Notes: generated by a model not told the origin, from the letters alone. A stretch of 64,000 nucleotides of DNA from Tenrec ecaudatus (GCF_050624435.1 NC_134530.1:147290721-147354720), one strand, 5' to 3'. Shown: positions 1 through 12,195, numbered from the stretch's first letter. Numbers and translations: made by a program.

Positions 1-1310
1 AGAGGAGGGCGCTTCCTACCGGAACTGACGTGCCCTCAATCCCAGCCTGGCTCTCCCCAAACAAAAGGGATCCTGGGCCCCCGGGAGGAGCGTAAATGAC
101 ATTGGAGAAGCCCCTCCCCCTGCCAGTACGGATTGGTAGTGGCGCTGGAGAGGCGAGGCGGCGATTGGTCGGGATGAATGCCAATCCCCCTGCCTGGCGG
201 CTGAGGGGGAGGGGCCTCGGGGAGCCGTGGATGGGAGCGGGCGGCGGAGGCGGCGGGGAAGCGAGCCCGGAGCGCCGGGAAGAGGTAGGATCTCCTCGGG
301 CTGGGGGCCTGGCGATTGTTGGGCGGCCGCGCGCTCGGGAGAAAATCCAGGGTGGGTCCCCCGGTATCCCCCCGCCAGCTCCTCAGAGGCCGCGCTCTCG
401 CCCCCATCCCCGGAGGGGGCGGGGCCGTCTCCTCCGCCTCCCGGTATTCCCAGAGGAGGCGGCTCCTCAGCCGCGGAGGGTCCCCACGGCTCCTTACCGC
501 TCCCGTTCCACACCGGCCTCCTCAGAAGGGGCTTCCCTCCCGACACCCCTCCTTTCAAGGCTCGAGCTGTCTCCCAGCGCCTCAAGCTAGGAGGGCGCTC
601 GGGTTCCCATTCCTGCCGCCCCCACCCCCATTTTTGTACCCCGGGCCGCCAGGCATCCTTCCCTACACCTGTCCCCACTGGTTAGGGTGGGACCCGAGCT
701 TGTTTCTTCCGTGGCTTAAAATCGGTGCTTTCTAGAACAGAGGGAGGGGGCGAAGCGAAAGCCAAAGACCGGACCCAGACGGCCAGCGCCGCGATAAAGC
801 GCCCCTCCCCTCCTTCATTTCTTCCCATCCCCCACCAGGGTGCCCACAGTCCCTCCCGGCCCCTCGGTCCGCCGTTCTGTGCGGGGCAGAGAGCTCGCCC
901 CCTCCCGGTCTACCCCACTCCACCCCCCACCCCTGCCGACCTAGGAGCGGACAGTGAGTTTCCCTGGACTCCGGAGGAAAAAAATTACCTCCACCTCCAC
1001 CCCGCGCCCCTTTCAGTCTTTGTGCCCACCCTTCCTGTATGTTCACTCCTTGGGGGAGAACCCGGCTTCTGAAGGGGTTTGAGCCTTGAGTTGTGTCCCC
1101 TTTTGCCCTCCACCGGTTTTATTCCCTGGGAACCTGAAACAAGCCGGCCCCTTATATCCCACCGGGAGGTGGGTGTGTTGGGGATCTGCGGAATTGGGTG
1201 GGTAGGGATGCCGGGCGGGCAGTAGCCGCCGCGTACTTGGAAACCGCAGCCAGCCGAAGCCGCCTCCCCACGTGGGGTTCCAGCCACGAGTGTGTCTCGT
1301 GGTGAGTGGT
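1..1310. promoter_or_regulatory. CTTNBP2NL: CpG island promoter of CTTNBP2NL
   Basis: The sequence is strongly GC- and CpG-rich up to about 1.3 kb and then drops to AT-rich intronic DNA. It holds an ETS-type CCGGAA at 19-24, a TGACGTG CRE half-site at 27-33, ATTGG (inverted CCAAT) boxes at 101, 132 and 164, a CCAAT box at 181, and several GC boxes (for example around 112-120, 206-216 and 415-425). No TATA box is evident. This is the layout of a broad housekeeping-type promoter. Assignment to CTTNBP2NL rests on strand, on position upstream of the coding exons and on a good splice donor at 285; a divergent transcript to the left cannot be excluded. Confidence 0.8.
190..284 (+). other. CTTNBP2NL: Probable 5' untranslated exon 1 of CTTNBP2NL (start approximate)
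   Basis: A splice donor (AGAG then GTAGGA) at 284/285 follows the cluster of CCAAT and GC boxes, as expected for a short first exon in a CpG island. The left boundary is a guess because the transcription start cannot be read from sequence. An ATG at 231 lies in this exon with 18 open codons up to the donor. It would be in frame with the main ORF only if splicing uses the upstream of two AG acceptors before coding exon 1. Confidence 0.5.
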
Positions 1311-1451
1311 GGGCTGGTGTGTTCCGCAGGGCGACTGCAGTTAACCTTGAAGGGATAGTTCTGTTGAAACAAAAGGCAGGAAGTGTTTGAAGAAAATTCG
1401 GCTTCAGTCGTTGAGGTTTATGATTAATCTGGTCCTGTGGCCTTTGGAAGG

Positions 1452-1668
1452 CCGCCCTGGTAGCGCAGTGGTTCAGGTGCTGGGCTGCCAACCGAACTGG
1501 AAGGTGGACGGTTGGGCCCCATCAACCTGCAGCTGGATGGGAGAAAGCGGAGGCCTCTGACCACTTCCTTCAAGATGTACAGGCTCGGGAACGCCAGTGG
1601 GTCAGTTCGGCTCTGCCCTGGAAGGTCCCTCTGAGTCGGAATAGAAGGGAACAGCCACGGGTTTGGGG
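1452..1668 (+). mobile_element. AfroSINE copy
   Basis: Starts GCCCTGGTAGCGCAGTGGTT (the tRNA-derived head with A box), followed by a diverged body and the CTCTGAGTCGGAAT... tail that ends AfroSINEs. Diverged, so probably old. Confidence 0.8.
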
Positions 1669-2828
1669 GAGCCCATTGGTTAAATTACCCCCTCTTTTCA
1701 TGGCTGGGGCTCACCCTCCACCCCGCCCCAGGGAAAGTCACACCTTTAAAACATAGTACATTGGCTTTACATGACCCAAATCTTTTCATACAATTTAGGG
1801 GGCAAAAGAGCAAGAGCCGTTTTAAAATCTCAGCCATAAAGGGTACCTAGGGGCAGGTCAACTCCAGGTATCCACGGGTCTCTGTAGTGTGTTACTAAAG
1901 GCTCTGTTAGCTTGGCCTCGGGTCAGCAGCAGCTTAGTGTTGATGCTTTGAGTCCAATGTTAATGCCATTAAATGTCCAGTACGCACCTATGGATCCTAA
2001 GGTTGCAATGATCTTTCAGATAGCGGTGTGATTAAACATTGGTGCCACCAGGGCTCCTGCCCTATGGATAGCATTTTTATATGTTAAAATCCGCCATATT
2101 TTAGTGAGTTCGTTTTGCTTTTTTTTTTTTTTTTAACTTTCCATCAGCAGTCCTGATCACTATATAATCTCTAGCCAAAGCTAATCTCAAGGCCTTGGGA
2201 TCACAGAGGGTGATTGAAGTGGCTGTTGTCTTTTACCTTCCTGATTAGACTTCCTGACGGTAATTATTTTTTAATAGTTAAGTTTGGAAGGTTTCAGAGA
2301 CACCTGTGGTGCTCACAGATCTAGCCTGTGATTGTTCCCACATCTTCAGTAAGAAACAAAAAAATGTGTGTGTGTGTGTGTATTTTGTGGGAAGAGGGGG
2401 GGTTCTTCCCAGCAAACACGGAAAGTATACAGTGATAAGAGAATAAAGCAGGGGTCTTCAGCAATAGCAGCAGAAAAAATGAAATGCAGAACAGGAAATC
2501 CCAGAAAAATATACCTTGTTAACATGAGCAGAGAACAGAAAATAAACTAAGGGTAGAGACTAAAGAAAGCACTGAAATCACGTGGATTACCAGAGCCTTA
2601 ATGAGCAGAGGAAAAGTAAAGGATGCACTTTGATATTTGGCACCATAAGTAGGACATGTTTGTTGGATACAATTTGGGACTTGGTGATGTTTTTCTCTAA
2701 CTTTTTCAACACCTGTTTGGTCATACTGAATGATGAAGAAAAGCATTGTATGTAGAAGGATCTTTATGTATATGTCTAATCTGTCTCATTAGATGATGAA
2801 TTATTTTAAACTTACGAGCCGTGCTTAT

Positions 2829-2910
2829 AAGGGGTCTTCAAAAAGTTCATGGAAAGATTCCATTATCTTTTCATTCCATTTGTCAACAAGTTTTTTGAAG
2901 CCCCTTTTAT
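2829..2910. mobile_element. ~80-bp MITE, mariner-like
   Basis: Imperfect palindrome: AGGGGTCTTCAAAAAGTTCA at the left and CAAGTTTTTTGAAGCCCCTT at the right, around a core CATTATCTTTTCATTCCATT. At least six relatives occur in this window. Confidence 0.7.
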
Positions 2911-2990
2911 TACCACCCTCCACCCCTATCTTTTTACCCTTCACAGCACCTAATATGATAGTATGACTTCATGAGTGTTGGTTCTAGTTA

Positions 2991-3215
2991 GAGGCTCCTG
3001 GTGGGACACTGGTGAAAACATTCAGTTGCTGACCAAAAAGGTTCAAGCCCACCAGCCACTTTGAAGGGGACAGAAAGCTTTTAAAGCCTTGAAAACCAAC
3101 CACATGGGGCAGTTCCACTCTATAAGGTCACTTGAGTCTGAATGGAATCAGCTGACTTGAGGGTGGTGAGTGGTTTGGTTTGATTTGGTTTGGTTTGGTT
3201 TGGTTTGGTTTGGGC
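2991..3215 (+). mobile_element. AfroSINE copy with GGTTT-repeat tail
   Basis: Head GGCTCCTGGTGGGACACTGG, middle ...ACATGGGGCAGTTCCACTCT..., then a run of TTTGG units at about 3173-3212. Such (TTTGG)n tails are typical of this SINE. Confidence 0.85.
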
Positions 3216-4041
3216 AAACTAGAAAGATAGGGAATGCACATGGCACAGCTTAGTATGAGTTTTCTACTTTTTGTTTTGACTTTTTTTCTATCTGGTGCTT
3301 CATGAAACTCCAGTGTCATAAGTTACTCTAAAATATTGATTTTTTATAAGAAAAGATCTGGTTAGGAAAGATAATGCTGGCGTCATGAACTTGAAGTGTA
3401 ATCGGTCATGTCAGGATTTTCTTTGAATGTTCTAAGAATCTGATCTGTGGGATTGAAGTGACTTTAGGAAAGCCCTATTAGGAAATAATTGCTGCTTTTT
3501 GCTTAAGAATGGTTTCTTAGTGTTGGGTTTTGACAAGCTACTGATCTATTTGGGGATTTTAAAAAATAGAGGTGTAGTGATTTTGTGCTTTCCTAAACTA
3601 GCATTAATTCTCTGAAGAGGGGCTCAGAACAGTATGGGGTCCGTGCACTGAATGCAATCATACAGGCTGCTTATTGTAGTCACAGCGCGCTCACTCGACT
3701 GTGGGTCTGTGTTGGCAGAAGCAGGTTTGCAGCCCTGCCAGTTCATTTGCAGAACAAGATTGGAACTTTTGGCTTTTACTGAGCGAATAGAGTGGTCTTT
3801 CTCTAGGGGCTGCCATTAAGCTGGTGTTGAGTGGCAAGAGATGAAAAGCAGAGATTTCTTTCTAACGGAAATCTGTTTAGTCTCTGGTGGCTCACCCCAC
3901 GAATGACATGCTAGCCTGTTTCTAAAGGCCCTTTGCTCTTTATTTTCTGAATGCTTGCTACTATTAATTAAAACTCGGGTCTTGCACGTTAAAGTATTTC
4001 AGTTAAGGAAAAGGGGGTGATGGGTGTGTATTTATAGTGTT

Positions 4042-4280
4042 AGGAAGGTCACAGCACAGCCTTTGGAGGTGAGCCTGGGTTCCAGTCCCAGCTCTGCTGC
4101 TCCCCTCCTGTGACCCAGTGCAGAGCACATCCTCCTGTCTGCACGAAGCCTCGGTTCACAGCTGTGACGTGGGAAGAATGGTATGTACTTACAGAGTTCA
4201 GGGGCTAATAGGTATGGATTGTAAAGCAAGGTGCCCAGCATGTAGGAAGCACTCCCTAATTAGTAAGTTTTATGACCATT
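4042..4280 (+). mobile_element. MIR SINE
   Basis: Ancient mammalian MIR pattern: GGTTCCAGTCCCAGCTCTGC, ...TGTGACCCAGTGCAGAG..., ...GGTGCCCAGCATGTAGGAAG.... Confidence 0.65.
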
Positions 4281-4400
4281 ATTAGAATGTGAGTTAGACT
4301 TTTAAATTAAATATTTGTTTTATGCCAACATTTTAGCAAGAGTGAACAAGTAATATCTAGTCTTAGTTACTCTTTTTGTTTTAAAATTTTCTATAGTTTT

Positions 4401-4488
4401 CGATAAAATTTTCAAAAAAAACCTCATGAAAACAGTCCGTTATCTTTTTATTCCATTTTTTCCATGAACTTTTTGAGCCTCCCTCATA
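4401..4488. mobile_element. ~80-bp MITE copy
   Basis: Core GTTATCTTTTTATTCCATTT and right end CCATGAACTTTTTGAGCCTCC match the copy at 2829; the left end is degraded. Confidence 0.6.
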
Positions 4489-4929
4489 AAGTTAAGCTCT
4501 CCTAAGTAGATGGAAAGAACACTTTCCTACCGTGATCTCAGACATCTCAGATTAAAAGACTTTTTAGGGCTCTGGGCATCTTTCTTGGAGTATATATGTT
4601 TAGTAATTTGGCCATGCAAGTCACCTTTCTTAAATGCTTTTGGGGGGGCTGGGGAGAAAAGGCAAGGGATTCCCTTTGCTGATGTCTTCTTTCTGAACAG
4701 CCAGTTGCGCCCCTCCAAGCACAAGTACCTCCATCCTGAATTACCTATGAATAGTTTTGTGGATTCTCTGATTACTATACAGAGTTGTACCTTCTATGAA
4801 ATGTAAGGGCTTTTCTATAGCAATTTTGATTAAAGTCATTTTTGCTTTACTTTTGAAGACAGCTTACACCCCCTCACACATCCCCATGTAAGGAAAGAGC
4901 TATGTAATAAACCAACAGAAAACTCATTG

Positions 4930-5122
4930 TTCCCTGGTTGATTCTGACTCATTTCGGCTCTGTAGGACAGAGTAGAACTGCTTCAGGGGGGTTCCAGAGC
5001 TGCAAATCTGAACAGTTGCTGACTACCACAGCTTTCTCATGAAGAACTGCTGGTGTATTTGAACCACCGATCTTTCGGTTAGTAGCCAAGCACTTTAACC
5101 ACTGTTCTACCAGGGCTCCTGA
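4930..5122 (-). mobile_element. AfroSINE copy (antisense to gene)
   Basis: The reverse complement carries the AfroSINE head; on the + strand it ends ...CACTGTTCTACCAGGGCTCC and begins with the tail-side TTGATTCTGACTCATTTCGG. Confidence 0.85.
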
Positions 5123-5696
5123 GCTATTTAATAGGAGCAATCAAAACTGGAGGGAACACAGGTAGAAGTAGAGAGGCTAGGGCAGGGGCTTGTGGATTCA
5201 GAAAAACAGGTACTAGCAAGCATTGAAGTAAAGAATGCAGTAATATGGTTTCTTGCTGCCAAGTATTTCCAAACTATATTTCAGGTACAAAACCAAAGCC
5301 TCCAATCTATGTGTGTTCTCTGCTGCTCAGTGAATCTTTTCTGCCTTTCTAGAGCCTCAAAGAGTATAATTCTTAATGGTTAGTAAATTTAATAGAAAAG
5401 AAAATAAGAGAGTGCAGGATGATTGGGTTGATAGAACCCCACCCCCACTGCACCCCCCAAAAAAAGATGCAGACCCTGGCCTGGCCTTGGAAGTGAGGCT
5501 GAAGCGGGCTCAGGGTCTGCCCTCTTAGAAAGGTCAGAGGCAGAGAGGAAAGAGATGGAGATGAACTATAAATTCTGACAGGGGAAAGGACGGAGGAGGG
5601 AGGGTGGAGAAGAAATTTGTAAGAAAAACAGAGAAGTGCTAACTTGATTGTGTGGAGGAGACAGATGCCCGGTTCTTGGTTTGTGCTAACTAGTTG

Positions 5697-6290
5697 CCTG
5701 AGTTATCTAGTGCTGCTGTAGCAGATAGACCACACGTGGAAGGTTTTAACCAACAGATATGTATTTCCACAGTTTAGGAGGCTAGACGTCTGAATTCAGG
5801 GTGCGGCTTCAAAGGGGAAACTTTCTCCCTCTCTGGGCTTTGGAAGAGGAGTCCTGGTGGCCATAGTGGGTTGGACTGCTAACTACAACGTCAGCAGTTC
5901 AAAGCCACCAGCCACTCCTCAGAAGAAAAATGAAACTTCATCCACAGAGGCAGTTCTGCCCTGCCAATAGAGGAGGCAGTGGGTTTGGATTTTAGGGCTG
6001 GGCTCTAAAGATAGGTCCTTTCCTTGTCTCTTCAGCTTTTGCTTTCTGGCTCCTGGAAACTGTCCAAGGGTCTTGGCCTCTATCTTACCCCATCTCTGCT
6101 TTCCTTGTTGTTTATATCTCAAAAGAGATAGACTCTAACAGCAAGCAATGGTAATCTTCTCCGTTAACATAACAAAGACACCATTCCCAAATGAGTTTAT
6201 CACCACTAGCATTCAGGCCGCAATTTACTTCGCTCCCTTCAGGCAACACAATTCAACCCAGAACCCTAGTCTAGTCCTTTCTGTTGTGTG
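5697..6290. repeat. Dispersed repeat family D, copy 1, split by an AfroSINE
   Basis: Begins GTTATCTAGTGCTGCTGTAG, continues with TAGGAGGCTAGACGTCTGAAT..., and ends with ...CAACACAATTCAACCCAGAA. Related copies lie at 14.95-15.24 and 17.48-18.08 kb. It resembles an old mammalian interspersed repeat, but I cannot name the family. An AfroSINE (5848-5966) is inserted in it. Confidence 0.6.
5848..5966 (+). mobile_element. AfroSINE, truncated, nested in repeat D
   Basis: Head GGAGTCCTGGTGGCCATAGTG, then ...AGCAGTTCAAAGCCACCAGCC... and ...GAGGCAGTTCTGCCCTGCC; the 3' tail is missing. Confidence 0.75.
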
Positions 6291-6309
6291 GCAGCTTCTA
6301 CCACACTGG

Positions 6310-6492
6310 TTCTTTTTTTTCCCATTCATTTTTATTGGGGGCTCCTGCAACTCTTATCACAATCCATACATCCATCCATTGTGTCAAGCACATTTGTACA
6401 TTTGTTGCCATCATCATTCTCAAAGCATTTGCTTTCTACTTGAGCCCTTGGTATCAGCTCTTCATTTTTTCCCCTTCCTCCCCACCCCCCTG
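6310..6492 (-). mobile_element. LINE 3' end, type A (young, tenrec-like L1)
   Basis: On the + strand it reads TTTTTATTGGGGGCTCCTGC...ATCCATACATCCATCC...GAGCCCTTGGTATCAGC. The reverse complement ends in GAGCCCCCAATAAAAA, i.e. a poly(A) signal and tail. The same 3' end recurs about ten times in this window. Confidence 0.8.
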
Positions 6493-7307
6493 GTTCTTAA
6501 CTCGTTTAATGTATTGAGAGGCAGAAGAGACGGATAATCTTTCTGGTCTACTTCTGTATATCAGCTTCTTTCTGTTGCGCCTTGTCCTTAAATTGAGGAC
6601 ACAGAACAAAAAATGTTTATAAGGTGCTGTCATCCAAAGGCTTCTTCTCCATTTTCAAACCCATAGCCCTGCTCACACTAGCCACACACTTGACGCCTTC
6701 TTCTGGGGGTCTCATAACTTCTCATTCAGCATGTCTCACACCATACTCATCCTTTCCCTTCCTGAAACCAGTTCCTTTTCTAACGTCCCAGTTTCTGTTA
6801 CTGGCATCAGCACCCAGTCTCAGAACATCAGCTGATCTGGGATCATTTCCCCTCTCGCCTCCCTAAACGGCATCAGTCACCAAGTGACTGTAAAACCTTG
6901 TTCACATTTCTTCTCTCAGTCTTCGCTTTGCCACAGTTACTCACCATCATAGCTCACATCCTTTTTCCCCTCATTCTTAGATTGTTATGTGTTCTGACCA
7001 CTCTTTCTGCCTCCTGTTTCTCCTTAGTCAAGTCAGCTGCACATTCCCAAGCCTTGCAGTTAGCTGCTGTTAGCCTTCCTAAAGGGAGGTGCTTGTTGTG
7101 ATAGGCACCAGCTTTCCACTTTTGGAAAGATTGAACTGTATTAGCTGGAGCTTTAAGGACTCTACGAGGGGCTTCCAGAAGTTTGTGGAGCAACTGAATG
7201 AAAAGGTAAGAATTTTTCCCACTAACCTTTGGGGGACCCCAAGTCCAGTTCTCTCCAAGCCTGTTTGGATTCAGCCAGCCTTCGTTTGGTGCCCCCTTTG
7301 TAACTGC

Positions 7308-7395
7308 AAGGAGCGCTGGGGGCCTGGGGGTTAAGAGTTGGCTACAAGCTGAAAGGGCAGTGAGTTGAACCCACCAGCTGCTCTGCTTCCATAAA
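7308..7395 (+). mobile_element. AfroSINE 5' fragment
   Basis: GGAGCGCTGGGGGCCTGGGG head and GTGAGTTGAACCCACCAGCTG match the head and B-box region; interrupted after about 90 bases. Confidence 0.5.
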
Positions 7396-7424
7396 GCTTT
7401 AGTGGCCTCAAAAACCCTCCTTGG

Positions 7425-7975
7425 ATCTCACAGGCTGGTGTGCTTCTTCCATGCGGGCTTTGTTGCTTCTGAGCTAGATGGTCACTTGTTTACCTTTAAG
7501 ACCCAGGCTGCTATATCTTTTGATAGCCAGACACCTTCAGCTTTCTTCCCCACATTTGCTTTTGCACCCATTTGTCTTCAGTGATCATATCAGGGAGGTG
7601 AGCACACAGTGATAAGATTTTTTGTTCTGATGATGCCTGATACCTGATCCCTTCGACACCTTGTGATCTCACAGGCTGGGTGTGCTTCTTCCATGTGGGC
7701 TTTGTTGCTTCTGAGCTAGATGGCCACTTGTTTACCTTTAAGCTTTTAAGACCCCAGATGCTATATCTTTTGATAGCCAAGCACCATCAGCTTTCTTCCC
7801 CACATTTACCTATTCATCCACTTTGTCTTCACTGGTTGTATCGGGAGGGTGAGCATCATAGAATGGCAATTTAATAGAAGAAAGTATTCTTGCATTGAGG
7901 GAGTACTTGAGTGGAAGCCCAATGTCCTTCTCCTACCTTAATACTAAACCTATAAATATATGCACATGGGGTGTC
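7425..7975 (-). mobile_element. LINE type A internal 3' UTR segments, antisense, two in a row
   Basis: Two similar segments in the same orientation (about 7425-7605 and 7665-7860), each reading CTCACAGGCTG..GTGTGCTTCTTCCATG..GGGCTTTGTTGCTTCTGAGC on the + strand. The second continues to ...CCTATAAATATATGCACATG. It abuts the sense segment at 7978. Confidence 0.75.
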
Positions 7976-7977
7976 TA

Positions 7978-8668
7978 AGGGATCAGGTATCAGGCATCAT
8001 CAGAACAAGAAATCACTCAGTGAATGAGGGAGGGAGTGCGGAGTAGAGACCCAAAGCCCATTTGTAGGCCACTGGACATCCCCTTAAAGAAAGGGCTCAG
8101 GAGGAGACAAGCCCGTCAGGGTGTGACATAGCAATGATGAAACATACAACTTTCCTCTAGTTCCTAAATGATTCCTCCTCCCCCACTATCATGACCCAAA
8201 TTCTACCTTACAAATCTGGCTAGACCAGAGGATGTATACTGGTACAAATTGGAACTGGAAACACAGGGAATCCAGAGTGGATGATCCCTTCAGGACCAGT
8301 GGTGTGAGTGGCGATACTGGGAGGGCGGAGGGAAGGTGGGCTGGAAAGGGGGAACCAATTACAAGGATCTACATGTGACCTCCTCCCTGGGGATGGAAAA
8401 CAGAAGAGTAGATGAGGGGAGATGTCGGACAAGGCAAGATATGACAAAATAATTATAAATTATCAAGGGTTCATGAGGGAGGGAGGAGTGGGGGAGGGAG
8501 GGGAAAAAATGAGGAGCTGATTGATGCCAGGGCCCTTAGGGGGAGAGCAAATGTTTTGAGAATGATGAGGGCAATGAATGTACAGATGCGCTTTACACAA
8601 TTGATGTATGGATGGATGGTGATAAGAGTTGTGTGACTCCCTAATAAAATGATTTTTAAAAAAGACCA
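7978..8668 (+). mobile_element. LINE type A 3' end, sense, with AATAAA and A-rich tail
   Basis: Starts GGGATCAGGTATCAGGCATCA and runs through ...CAAATCTGGCTAGACCAGAGG... and ...AATTATCAAGGGTTCATGAG... to CCCTAATAAAATGATTTTTAAAAAA. AATAAA lies at 8643-8648. Together with the inverted segment to its left it looks like one insertion with a 5' inversion. Confidence 0.8.
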
Positions 8669-10601
8669 AAAAAACCAACCCTCCTCTGACCCATAGGGTC
8701 CCTGTGAGTCTAAACTGATATGATGCTATCAGTGGATTTTCGAGTTTTGATTGTAAAAGAGATTGCTAAGTGCTGAGAATCAAGCAGTTGCTTGGAAGAG
8801 GTCAGAGTCCTGTGAGGCAGAAGCTGGGAAAGTAAGTAAATGCATTGACATATTAGATCTGATAGCCGCTCCCAAGATATTAAATAAGATAGGTACATAT
8901 CCATTATTCATTTCACATAATGTAAAAAATAGCTCTGGTATTTTTAGAAAACCCATTACAAGTCATTCCAAGTTAAAATTGTGACTTGACTGGAAGCAGT
9001 GAAAATGCAGTGGGAACAAAGGCTTCATGTGTCTGCTAAAGGTGCAGAAAGCTAATGTAGGCAGAAGAGTGCCCTTTTCCTCTTCCCAACCTGAGTGTGG
9101 ACATCTTCAGCCTGGGTGTGTGGCGTGCCTGTCCCAAAGCTGCCTTTCCCCGAGCTGGCCGGGCAGGCTCCTCCTCCAAGCTTATCAACAGCCGACCATG
9201 TCAGAAGACTCAACTGCTTTTGATGTTTGAATAGGAAATGAATGGTAGACACCAGCCACCTTCCTTACACATTAACCCTTATAGCAATATGTACTCCAGG
9301 GATGAGAAGTCGGAGAACTGACCAGCCACTAACTCACTAAAGCCATGCAGCAACCTGTTAGAACATGCCTGGTTATTCCCATTTAGCAAATGAAGAATGT
9401 AAAGGTTAGGTTTGATTAAGGCACTATTCCTGTCAGCCCCAGGGGCCAGGCCCTTTCCACTGCTGCACAGAGCCACCCTGGAGAAACAGCGTTTCCAAAG
9501 GCCCTTGGAGTAAGAAAAATTGCTAGGTTTGTTGTTAGTGATTGTCAACTGATTACAAATTGTGAAGCTTTTCTTTTTTTTTTTTTTCATCAGTAATCTG
9601 ATTTGGAAGGCAAAACAACATTGCCGGTCACATTTCTGGAGGCCTGCAAGCAGCTGCTGTTCTGTTTTGGTTTTGGTGCAATACAGGATGAGTCGGGGTA
9701 AAGGCGTAGTTAAAATCAAGGCTTCGGTTCATTCCTATTTAGTCCCCAGCTGAAAATTCTCTTTTCCACCCTAGAGGTACTGAAGCAGAATCTACATTTT
9801 AAACAGATCCCCTGTTTGGAATCAACTTGATGGCAACTACAACCACACACACAAATTAGAAGGCTCAAGTGGAGATCTGGTTAAAAATAGAGATTCTGCT
9901 TAAGTTTATGTTTGGTGGAAAGGCAAATTCTCAGCACAGGGTCAATGGAAATGAACTGGTTGGAAGCCCTGACTAGAAACACAGATATACCTGCACTGGT
10001 TTGGACTCCTCCTCCATACTGTGTGCTCTTGATCTTCTACCCAGTTAGGGTCCTGATGGAGTCTATGACTTCATCCTAAGTTAACTTTTGAAGGGATTTT
10101 GCATTCCAGACTGTCTGTAAACTTGTGGCCCATGAATCATTTTACTGGAAATAAAGGGTTATTGAAGTCAATCTACTTCATGTGTGGTATTTAGTAAACC
10201 ATGGCGGCTCTATTACAGAAAATAAAAATTGGCGTGGTGGGAGGTAGATAGCTGATACAGACATATTCCATTTACACATAGCCTTGAAATAGCCCAAACT
10301 TCTGACAATGCTCTGATGTGAAAAGACATACCATTTTGTATTTTAATGGGGAAAATTGTACTGACTTAACAAGTATTACTCATTTTCATTAACATCCATT
10401 CTAGTCACACCTGGGCCCCCTGAGTTGGAATCCATTCGATGACAGCCACCAACAGCCACAAAGCCAACGAATGCAGTTCTTCTGGTTTGGCCTCCTCTCA
10501 GATGAGAACACTTGAAAGGATGTAAACAGATATCCAAGTAGATAGACCTGTTTTTAATAGCTCTGTGTTAATGCCCTCATTTTGGGCTTGAGATGGTTGA
10601 A

Positions 10602-10643
10602 TATTATATATATATATACACACACACATATATAGAGAGAGAA
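10602..10643. repeat. TA/CA microsatellite
   Basis: TATATATATATA followed by CACACACACATATATA, then a short GA run. Confidence 0.9.
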
Positions 10644-10720
10644 GTGGCCTCATGCCCATAGACAAACAATTCATATATATATGAATTTTTTTATTTGTTA
10701 TATTTATTTATTTATTTTAA

Positions 10721-10965
10721 CAATTTATTGGGGCTCATACAATTCTTTTCACAGTTCATACATATACATACATCAATTGTATAAAGCACATCTGTACAGT
10801 TTTTGCCCTAATCATTTTTTTCTCTTTTCTTCTTTTACATTTTATTAGGGACTCATACAACTCTTACCACAATCCATACATATACATACATCAATTGTAT
10901 AAAGCACATCCATACATTCCCTGCCCCAATCATGCTCAAGGCATTTGCTCTCCACTTATATATGA
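10721..10965 (-). mobile_element. Two tandem LINE type A 3' ends
   Basis: AATTTATTGGGGCTCATACA (about 10721) and TTTTATTAGGGACTCATACA (about 10841) start two consecutive copies, each continuing to ...CAATTGTATAAAGCACATC. The pair is flanked by TATATATGAATTTT-like sequence on both sides (about 10676 and 10959), a plausible target duplication. Confidence 0.75.
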
Positions 10966-11389
10966 ATTTTACTCAACAACATATAGGAGAAACAGTGGGA
11001 GAAATCCCCCCCCCCCACCACCACCCACACCCAGCACACAGTGAAACAGTAAGATAACAGTGACACAAGAGGTGCATGAGTCTTAAAAAACTTAAAATAA
11101 GAATCTGATACCAGTCATGGCATCCCAGAAAGTGGATTAGCAGTGGATCTTCGAGAAGAAGAAAAAACAAGAGTGTTAGACTAATTCTCCTTTGCTGTGT
11201 TCTTCAGTGGTTCACAGAACAACTCTGGGCTTCAGTTCTCATTTGTAAAATGAATACTGAGTTAAATTATCTCTGAGGTCCTTTCTAGCTCTGTGAATCC
11301 TGTTTAGCTGAGGTCTTTCACCATACCGTTCCTCTTGTTGATACAAAGAGATCAAATGTGAACCAGAGCAGCAGGGGTTCCCAAGGGAG

Positions 11390-11632
11390 CCTCCAGAGTC
11401 TAGTGATCTGGGTTCAAATCCCATTTTTGATATATACTAGCTGTGGGACTTTGAGCAAGTTGTTTAGCTTCTGCATCTCAGTTTTCCCACCTGTGGAACT
11501 GGGATAATTATGAGGATGAATTAGATGGTTATAGTAACTGTCCACCTAAGTTATGAGATTTGATTTAGCTACTCTATACTTCATACTTAAACAATGCCTG
11601 GCACAGAGTAGTGTTTGGCTCATTAATATGTA
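11390..11632 (+). mobile_element. MIR SINE
   Basis: Clear MIR: TCTGGGTTCAAATCCCATTT, TAGCTGTGGGACTTTGAGCA, CTTCTGCATCTCAGTTTTCC and TGCCTGGCACAGAGTAGTG in the expected order. Confidence 0.85.
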
Positions 11633-12195
11633 TCTTCGTTATTACTATGTTACTGCTTGAATTCTTAAAAAGCTATGATAAGAACTCTGAGGTTGTAGTG
11701 ATAAATATGAACTACAGTAATATTACTAATTTCTGTTCTAAGCACAAATCAAAAACTCCACTCTTAGAATCAGCTTTGAATATAAAGTACTGTGTATTTA
11801 AGTAGAATACAGCAGAATTCTAAATGTCGCCCTTTAAGGGTATTAGTGTAAATTACAGAACTGGTCTCTGGAGGCCTATTGCAGAGTGTATATTGGCAGT
11901 ATTGAGTGAATAAGCATCATGATCCCTTAGCACCATCATAATTTTAAGTATACTATTTATACTATATGCATTTCAGGATGAGTCAAAACCTCCTTTCTCA
12001 AGGGTCCTGAAATGTACCAGCTCTGAAACACTCCCTAAGCCATTCTGTTTTCTATACTGCTTCTCCATCGTCGGGGTAGAAAAAGCAGGAAAAGCAGATC
12101 CATAAGATAAAGCAAGGCATTCTGAGAAATATCCCGATAGGGTGATAAAATTGTTGTCATATATGGTCTTTTAAAGTGGAGTAGTTAGTACTTCT

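Noticed and set aside
16..735. Several overlapping 120-220 codon ORFs on both strands in the CpG island
   Set aside because: Pro/Arg/Gly/Ser-rich translations in all frames are expected from GC-rich DNA without stops. No domain and no splice logic supports a protein there.
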